From NCBI GenBank assembly GCA_037179385.1, contig CM074179.1, forward strand, positions 30,571,903-30,635,902: 64,000 nt of DNA, given 5' to 3'. Below, in pieces: positions 1 through 9,200 of the stretch. The stretch's first letter is position 1. Every line of letters starts with the position of its first letter. Made by a program: the position numbers and the translations under genes. Below the pieces are notes generated by a model that was not told the DNA's origin, did not search any database, and saw only the letters and a program-made list of their open reading frames with translations. The stretch comes from Holothuria scabra (Eukaryota > Echinodermata > Holothuroidea > Aspidochirotida > Holothuriidae).

Positions 1-90
1 TATGCGTCAAGGCTATTTCACTCTGACTTAAGGCAAAGTTTTCTCTTTTGTTCTTTTGTAGATAAAATATCTTACAATGTTTTCTTGTAG

Positions 91-264
91 GTTTGCCTTC
101 AATGGTTATCCAATCTACGATATACACTGCAAATGAACACCAAGATGCAAGATTATTGTGTGACGCACTCAGCCAATCAGCTGTGTCTTATGCATGGATT
201 GTGAACCAACCAGGAGTTAACATGGCGGTGCTTCTCCCAGGCCAGTCGCTTGATAATTTACGAG
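91..264 (+). CDS. WFIKKN: WFIKKN-like exon: N-terminal half of Ig domain
   Basis: The exon follows a TTTTCTTGTAG acceptor and ends before a GTAAAA donor at 265. It is a symmetric phase 1-1 exon of 174 nt. It encodes the first Ig cysteine in ARLLCDAL and the core tryptophan in YAWIV. The reading frame continues open past the donor to 392, which is read-through into intron and not coding. The preceding exon is off the window. Confidence 0.9.
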
Positions 265-3200
265 GTAAAAGACTTGATGTACTTATATTAGAACCAATTG
301 ACAGGCAAAAAAGGTACAGTAGGCAGTTGATTGAATTTAAATCCATCTCTACTATACTACACGGTTTTGTTAACCTGAGAATACGTCTTTGAGGAAACTA
401 ATATTTTGTTTTTCCTTGGACTATTTCAAAGTTTACGAAGAAAGGGTCTACGGTGCTATAAGTCTGAGAGTGAATGAATTTTTAGAACTTTTCATTTACT
501 GCTGATTTTACATTTTACAAAATGTGTTTTGTTAAAACTCGAGTTCGATTATTAGAGTGTAAACAGGATCCAAATCATCAAGATGAACATCGAGAAATGC
601 CTACCTCAAACATAAATTTGGAGTAAACGTGTGACTCCTTTTCAAAGAAAATTCTGTTATTTTTCGCAAGTATGGATAAGGTTCATGTATGCGGTCTTGT
701 GCTTGAAAAGTACGTGTTGTGTCTCCGCCAAGCAAGAGGCAGTGGGTGACCGTCCCCTGATATTCGCAAAACAAAATGCGAAAAAGAAGAACACGAAGGG
801 TGAAAAAAAAAGAACCCTCAACTTATGCCATGCTTTCAAAATACCTTAGGGGTATTCCTGACCAAAACTTTATTTTAATTGCAATCCAAGGGTTAAATGA
901 ATACGTGAGTTAATGTGGAATAAGCAAAACACAAATAGATGCAGACATACTGATTTCTCCTATAAGAGAAAGAAATACGCTTCGTAATTTAAGTAAAATA
1001 AGAACTCCAGAACTTTTAAGAAAAAAATTATACACAATATCTGTAAAAATTACTCCTTTCTTGTGTAAAGAAGTACAGTTACTCATTAATAATGTGAAAA
1101 TTATCCTTTTCTTAAATAATTGCACAAAATAAAAGCAATTTTTAAATAAATTTTCTGTAAAATTTTAGTTAAAACTGCTGGAGTTCGTATTTTACTTAAC
1201 TGTTCTGACAGTGTAGCATTGCGCAAAAATTGAGTGCAAAATTAATTGAACGCAGTATATTCTACTGTTAACTCTATATTCGCACTCAGATTCAGATTAC
1301 ATCCCCATATTAGTCATAAAGTTTTCTGAAGTTTAAAGCTGTTACTTCCTACTATATTTTAAGAATAGAACATTGGAAGAAAGAGAGAGACAAACTATAA
1401 CGTAAATATCTCGATGTCGTTTGAAATTCAACTCCTTTCTATTATTCACGAAACCTAACGCGTGTTACACCTAGGTATGACTAGTAAAACAAGTATTTGC
1501 ATTTCTATATCATTGCAGGACAGGAGGTCGAGAAGCCATGCTCATTTCCTTTATTTCACATTGAATAAAAAACTTAAGTGACCAGTAGTACAAACCATGT
1601 ATTGATATCGAACTAGGGTAGGAACGACTTAATTTATGAACTTAAATTTGGTCGTTTTTTACTTTCTGCTGTAGTTTCATTCGATGGTAAGGTGCTTCTA
1701 ATCACATCAGTAGACACAGAAGATGAGGGCACTTACGGATGCCTCGCCAGCAACTCATTTGGTCTTTCCACTGTGAGCCACAAACTGATTGTAAATAGTG
1801 AGTCTTTCTGCAGTTACGTTTATCAAATTAAGATGCTCTTGTTTTGTGAATAATCAATTTCTTTAAGTTTAAAAGTTAGCCTGATGAAACAGAATAAATA
1901 TTATGGTAACTGTCGTTTGAATAAAGAAAATCATTGAAGAAGATTTTGTATCTATACCTACCTGACGGTTGCAATATTTAAATGTACTAATACTAGAATC
2001 AGAATCTATCTAATACCACCAACGGTCATGTCAACTTCTGTTGGATATCAAAGAGGGGGTCTACGCTTTATTCCGATATTGGTTTGGATTGTTTGAACGG
2101 CAATTTAAACTATGTGGCGCACAATGTCATATCCTACCCAAATAAGCGTATTTTAAGGTCCTGTCTGTTGGGGTAAAAAATATTCCCTAGGGCAATGGAT
2201 AGAGTCTGTTTCGTCGTCTAAATATCATAAACGATGTTTTGTTTTTGTTTTTGAAAACGAATACGCGGCGAGTGCCTTTTCATGTCAATTCCTTTCCGGT
2301 CGGTTGAAACGACTTTTACAACCATTTGATCCCCTCAAATGGACATTGGCCATTTTGAGCCCAGGCTTACAATTAAGTGGACCCACTGGGAAAAATGGGT
2401 ATGGGATTTTCCACGTTCCGAACTACCTTTCTAATTACATTTTCCCACTGACATTAGGCCGACGCGTAATATCTCAGATAGCTTACCAACTCAATACGAG
2501 TCTCTTTACAAACAAAAGTCACTCATTTGTAAGAATACCTGAGGTTACATTAAAGTAAACCGATCGTGTAATGTTTCATTTAAATTCAAATTTCCGAATA
2601 ACAGTCTGGACCCATATCGGTGCGGGCCCTCATCAGACAGTGCCGGTTGTTCGAATGCTTAGTCTATCCCTGTTTTGAACATATGCGAAAAGTTATTTTA
2701 GTATAGAATACGTAGGCTATTATCTTTGATCGATAAAGTATAGTTCACCTCTTTTGTATGTTTTTTCCAGGAATGGGGTACCCATGCTTTTACACTTAAA
2801 CATTATCCTCTGATAGGACCTATATTAATGAATAAAATTGAAAGGACTTGTACTGATGCAATGACATATAGTTGAAAACAGTTTTTTTTTGACAACATGC
2901 TTTTTTGTAACTGTTGCCTTTCTACAGCGTGTCCTGTCTTCCACAAGGTTTAATTTTGTTCTCATCAGGACAGGAAGCGGGGGGGGGGGGGGGGGTGCAT
3001 TGAGTTCTTCATCCTGCACATCTACCTTACTAATATTTAAAACTTAATGAAAGAAAAAAGACCATGTTCGTTAGCGGATATCACACGCATACTTTGCATT
3101 TCCGCCATTAAACGCACAGTTGTAAAATATGAACACTTGTCAATGAAAAAAAAAAAAACAATTAACTAGAACCGTAGCGTTCTCCTGCCCAACTGTTGGG

Positions 3201-6200
3201 CCCGTGTTTCACCTGACCGATGCTATAATAAAAGTATTATCATCAGTGTTAAGAGCACATTTTATTTATTGTTAAGAGAACAACAGGGATGATAAACAAA
3301 GGTTTAGAAAAAAACGTACGCAATAAATGAATGAATGATTCCAGCGATCGATCGATCGATATCGATCAATCAATCAATCAATCAATCAATTAAAAGGTAG
3401 CTAAAGATAGAAAGCACAACTATCATCGGGAATACCTCTTTGAACTTAAATCATGACTAGAAATTAATAAAATGAAAACGGCATCAATTCGTTTTGAAAT
3501 TGTACTTGGTTAAACTGTTGGGAAAAACGTTCATTCTTTTTCCCAACGTTGGGTCTGTATGCCACCTTTCAGATGCTGGGCAAAAAGACCTAACATTGTT
3601 GTTTAATGGTTTTGCCCAACAAATGGTTAACATTTGCACCCGACACTATTGCCCAACAGCTGTATTAAGCAGTGTTGGATGTTTGGTTGCGCTTACATAT
3701 GATTAGATATTGTTATTAAAAGATTTAGCAAGGCGAAGAATCTTAACAAAGTTCCTATAATCTCAATAATTTACTCCGTTTGCCCTTCAAGAGGGATGGG
3801 GTACCCATGCTTTTTACGTGCTTGAGAAAGAACACGAGCGGAAAAAAAGTTCTGCTCGCGTTCATTTCTATTTGAAGACCGTGACTATCAGAAACAAAGA
3901 CAAAAAACTATTTACAACAAGCACCGGTGATCATACACTTGGTCGACAAACAGAAGAGTTTGAAGAAATGGGAATTTCTCTAGATTGCTATCAAAAAGTT
4001 GTTGTTTGAGGTGATCATCGACTATTTGTAATGGAGAACTACTTTTGGAACGACCTGTTGATGATTTTTTTTTACATATAGCTCAGGAAACTCCAGCTAT
4101 AGCAACGGAGACAACGATGGAACCTTTCAATATTTCGTTACCACAGTCAACTGAAGAGCCTAATAACCCGACACAAGATGTTCATGGAACTAATGAAGAA
4201 GGTGCAGCGAGATTACCTATGAATGAAGTTTGTGTGCAGGCTTTGGATAGGGGACACTGCTTTCGACAAGCTGTTCGATGGTGAGCTATATTTATAGTAA
4301 CAAAAAAACAAAATACATCCATTAACCAATTCTGCTGTGTAGTGCCAAAATTTGGTTTCTTATGAAAAATAAGCAAAATGAAAATAATGGTTTAGGCATA
4401 ATTTTGCAACCACTGGGATGAACTGGTTTGCCGAATTTTGCTTACTTTTGAACATGAGATTTTCAACTTCGTTGTTTTAGTAAAATGGCCGAAAACAATC
4501 CGAAGTAATTAAGAGTGATTCATGACCACTTTTTTAATATACGACGGCCTTGACTTAGCCAAGGATGTGTGAAGACAGGCTGCTGATGTACAATATTACA
4601 GTGAACTATGTGGTAAGATCGAACAGATGTGAGCGATTTGAATGTTGTTAGCTTGAATGATTTATTCCATTCAATGTTCACTTACTAGTAACCTAGAATA
4701 GATAACGATGCTCTATGACCAGAGTTCGGGAACGGTATATACCAGTTACATTTGTTAACGGTCTCAACGTTGAGATCTGGTCAGTAAGGCTTGAGCATTT
4801 ATTTATATGAGGTCAGATGACGGCGTCTTCAAGGCGTTCTCACTTCCTAATAGATAAAAAAGTTTAGATTGGCTTTAGGCACTGTATTGTTGTGATCCAA
4901 CCAACAAAATCCCGTTAAGGCCTACCTTATCTGTAGCGTTAAATTTTTCCTGGTCGCATGTCGGTCTCAGCTCTGTACTTCTATAAACCATCTGAAATAG
5001 TTCCATGATTTAATCTTTCAAACCAGGTTCTACAACTTACAATCGGAACGTTGTGAGCCGTTCATGTATGGAGGATGCGGTGGTAACGGTAATAGATTCA
5101 GAACATACGAAGAGTGTAGTCAGACTTGTCCAAACCTCCCAACCGATCAATGTCGTCACCCTATTGTGACTGGACATTGTAGAGCACGATTTATAAGATG
5201 GGCGTACGAGGAAGACACGGGTGAATGCGTTGAATTTGTGTACGGTGGTTGCGGTGCTAATGGTAACAACTTTAGAACGAGGCAAGAATGTGGCTTCACA
5301 TGTCAAGGTATAGCGAGAAATTTTAAAACGTGAAAAAAAAAGTATTAAAAAAGTCCAATCCCAACTAAAATTTTGAAGTAGTCTTCAGAAATTTTCGTTT
5401 GTAACAACTCTTTGATTTACGGCAAATTAAAAAAAGTACAGAGTATTGTATCTCTGTATTGATATATGTTCTTATGAAACACTAGGCCCTGTTTACACTC
5501 GCTGTGAAGTAACAGACAGTAAGACAGTTGTGGGAGGGGCTTACGTAAGTGGGTTAGGAGAGTTGGAACTACCTGTTGTAAGGGAAACTGGCGTCTAATG
5601 ATATGGATCTGGTTTAAAGTTTCAAAATACGTAAGAAAGGTAGATGCCATCCAAATGTTTTAGTAAACTTTAAATTTGAAGTGGTTTTTCTTTTTAAAAT
5701 TTTGAATGTTGGCACTATAGAAAAACTTGTTTGCATTAATTGTTTACATGTAGTGGCGTAGTTAAGATTTTTTTCGTGGAGGTCTATGGGGGGCTGGATA
5801 CTTTTGTAGGAGACTGGAGTTTACTATCTAAGCGTAGCGCCACCATGAGTTGGCGCGGAGCGTACAAGGAAAATTTTGGATTTTAACACCTCCCAGATGG
5901 CTGGAAATGGCATTCGCTAGGTTAAATTGTCTTTAAATCTGGTAAGAAAAATTTGTGATTTTTCTCAGATTCAAACACACTTTTGGGATACTGATAAGCA
6001 CAGTTCATTACCCCACTTGACTATGTATCCTAGGATTGCAAATCTGGAATCCTGCTGTATGTTGCAAGCAGCTGATCCAGTGCACGTCTGAGTTGGGTAT
6101 TTCCATAGGGGTAGGGGAGAATTACAGTTTGGGGCAGAAGCTTTTTGCCCGAAAGATGTTAGTCTGCTCATAAGACAGTCAAAGCGGAGGGCCACCACTG

Positions 6201-9200
6201 GTTGGCCCGGAGCGTTTAGAAAATTTGAACGTTCAGGGCTATTTTGAGTTTCCTTTTGCAAAAAGTGTTCACTTGAAAATTAAATTCTGCTCTGAAGCGT
6301 TCTTTGTGTAGCACCACCATAAGTTGGGGCGAAACGTACAGGGATTTTTGTAAAATCTGACCCTTCAGACAGTCAAAAATGTCATATCCTATGGGGGCGG
6401 GGGGGGGGGGGGGCTTAGCAGTCGCTATTTCGAGGATCTGTTTGCAAAAAAATGTTCACTCAAAACTCAAATTCTGCTAGGAAGACTGTCTTCGCAAAAC
6501 GCCACCACTGGTTGCGCGGAGCGAACAGAAAATTTTGAAAAATTGGACCCTTGAACAGTCCAAAATGACATATCTCATGCTTATAGGGTGATCTAACCAA
6601 TCTATATTTGATCAGAAACTTACCAGATAACATCTATCACTACCAATCGAGGAAATGGTGTTGCATGTTTTCGGGGTAAAAATTCAAAACAGAAGGAAAC
6701 ATGCTCATGAATTTTATTCTATTGTGACTCTTGGCTAAATTCAATATATATTGAAAAAAATGTGTGATTGCCCGAACTTCCGACTGAATATGATTTTACT
6801 TTTGAAAAAAATTTAAGATTACAAGGTGTGTTTACACGAATTTTCAAGTAAACTTGTGGGAAGACATTCTCACACTGCATCATTAAAGCATCGAAAAAAT
6901 ACCCGATTTTCATAACCATTGACAGTATTTAGCTCTAGGGCAGGACAGGCCTACATGACAAACTTTTGGGCACATGAACACCCTCCTGTTTTCCGTTGAA
7001 TGAGTTTGGCATTTGAAAAGGTCCCAGCATTTTTTATTCTTGACCCGAATATTTGACAATCTCGGGCAATTTTTGCAAGACTAAAGTACTGTCGTTATTT
7101 TCCATGAAAATTTTACTTAAAATATAGCCTTTTCTGTTTTTCGGCAAAGATTTTTAGCTATTAAAATAATCGGCCATTTCGGGTATTGTGTTATACGAGA
7201 TTTCAAACCGGTTTAAGAATGATTGTTTCTTTTAAGTCACAGGCTTCCCAAATGGGTGGCGATTTTTTTTATCTGTTTGATATTTGTAGCTTTGTTACTC
7301 TTACCGTGATACTTTTCCATTTCGGGCAAATGCTTGAAAGAATTTGGACATTGTAAAATTTCGGGCATTCTATTGTGATTATATGTGAAGTAAAAGTCGG
7401 GAATAATAACTTCTTGCGCTGCCCGAAGGTGTAGCGATTCTAAGGAATCTTGACTTGGTTTTTCTTGAAAATTTTATTGCGACTATATGATGTTTCTTTC
7501 TTTTTTGGGGCCTATCTCTTTTTTAATATTTCCGCCAAATTCAGAAATTTTCTAAAAAACCATCCCATTTTGTCAAAATTAAAGGGCTGTCCGATTTTTT
7601 CCAAATTCCTGCCCGAATTTAGATTTTGCAGAAATTTTGGGCAGTCTTTCCCCTGCCCCGTCTCGTACACCACTGGGTAAGTCCACTCCACCAAAGAGTT
7701 AAGTGAGGTCCTGTGAGGCAATGGTGGTAAGATTGCGACCCTTGAGACTGCATTGACCCAACGTGGGTTTGGTTGTTGCTCTGACCAATGGCTGGCAGCA
7801 ATGGCCGTGCGAAGTGCAAATTCCTTCCGACCATATTTGACTCAAATATTCTACCCACCACACCAAGTATGATTTTGGAACAAATTTGTGCATCCCCAGG
7901 AATTGAAAAGTCCCTACAGGAGATAGAAACAGGCCAGATGCTAGGAGCACACTTTAATCCCACACCAAGGTAGCCAATTTAAGCCACTCCAAATCTGCTA
8001 AAAAATTATTCATCCAGAAATCGGAAAAAAGTCAACAGATTCCGAAGATATGAAGCTTGTCACAGTCTACCTTAATTTCTTCCGAAATTCAGAGTGGGGC
8101 ACTATGCAAAATACCCTTCAACCGCGTGGATTCAAGTGTATCTATGTCATAGTAGCCGGGTAGCCCGGATTGAAAATTATCATCGGCCAGCATGAATGTA
8201 TTTTTTGCCCAGGTCGCCATTAGGGGCTGCTGGGGGCTTCATCCCCCTCAAAGCCCCCCTCCCCCGTATCTACGCTACTGTTCACATGCAATTTTTGAGG
8301 GGAGGGATCAGAGTTAAACCTCGTAAATGAATATGTTATTGACGTGTGTCCATATTATTGCAGCAATGCAGGAAATGTCCATTAAAAGTGCTGGCATGAA
8401 CCACAGGTTTTCAAAAACGAAATTCAGTTCAGAGTTAATAACATCTTCTAACATTTGGCAACATGTTATCGAGATGGGATTTACACCAATTGAAAGAGAA
8501 GAGTGATGTAAATGTTTTAACTCTCAACCTCTTTCTGGATTATTCCTTTAAAACGCTTGTGAAAACTTTAACAAAATTATAAGGCATGTATCTGGCAAAC
8601 CCCTTCTCCCTTCTCATGAACGAACTTGAATAATCAACACGATTGGAGACGAACGTTACATTAAGAGCTTGAGACATGTATATGACAATGGCCCCACCCT
8701 AAGAGGAAAAAACCACCAAGGTTTGGGAAAAGTTACATGAATATCAAAAATCCTCTTCAGTCTTAGAACATTTCGAAATTTATCTTTCAAACAGATAGAG
8801 AGGAGAGGAAGCGATCTTGTGACTGTGTCAGATCGAAACTTAAGTCAAGCTTTTGTAGAAACGACTTTGGTAAGTTTGCTTCCTTTGTTAGCAGTCTAGT
8901 TGATCCAATTAGGCAGATGACAAGAACAAGGACTTTTTTTGAACAATTACTTCACAATTCTTTTCAAATTAAGTATTAAATTAGTTCGATTGTCGTATAA
9001 TGCTGGTGGAGGCTATGTAAGGGTAGAGTAGCCTAGATATTGGGTGAGCAGGGGAGTGGCACGTAGCCCGTACCAAAAGGAAGCTGTGTCGCCCATGTCC
9101 CTCGAGAGAAAGTTTGGAATTTAAATCAATATTTTACAGATGGAGAGAATAAAAAGAAAATTCTGCCCACCTAGGGTGACCCCTAGTTTTCCTATTCATA

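Noticed and set aside
4085..4086. Alternative acceptor for the linker/Kunitz exon
   Set aside because: Starting after this AG would put the exon in phase 0, incompatible with the phase 1 donor at 1798.
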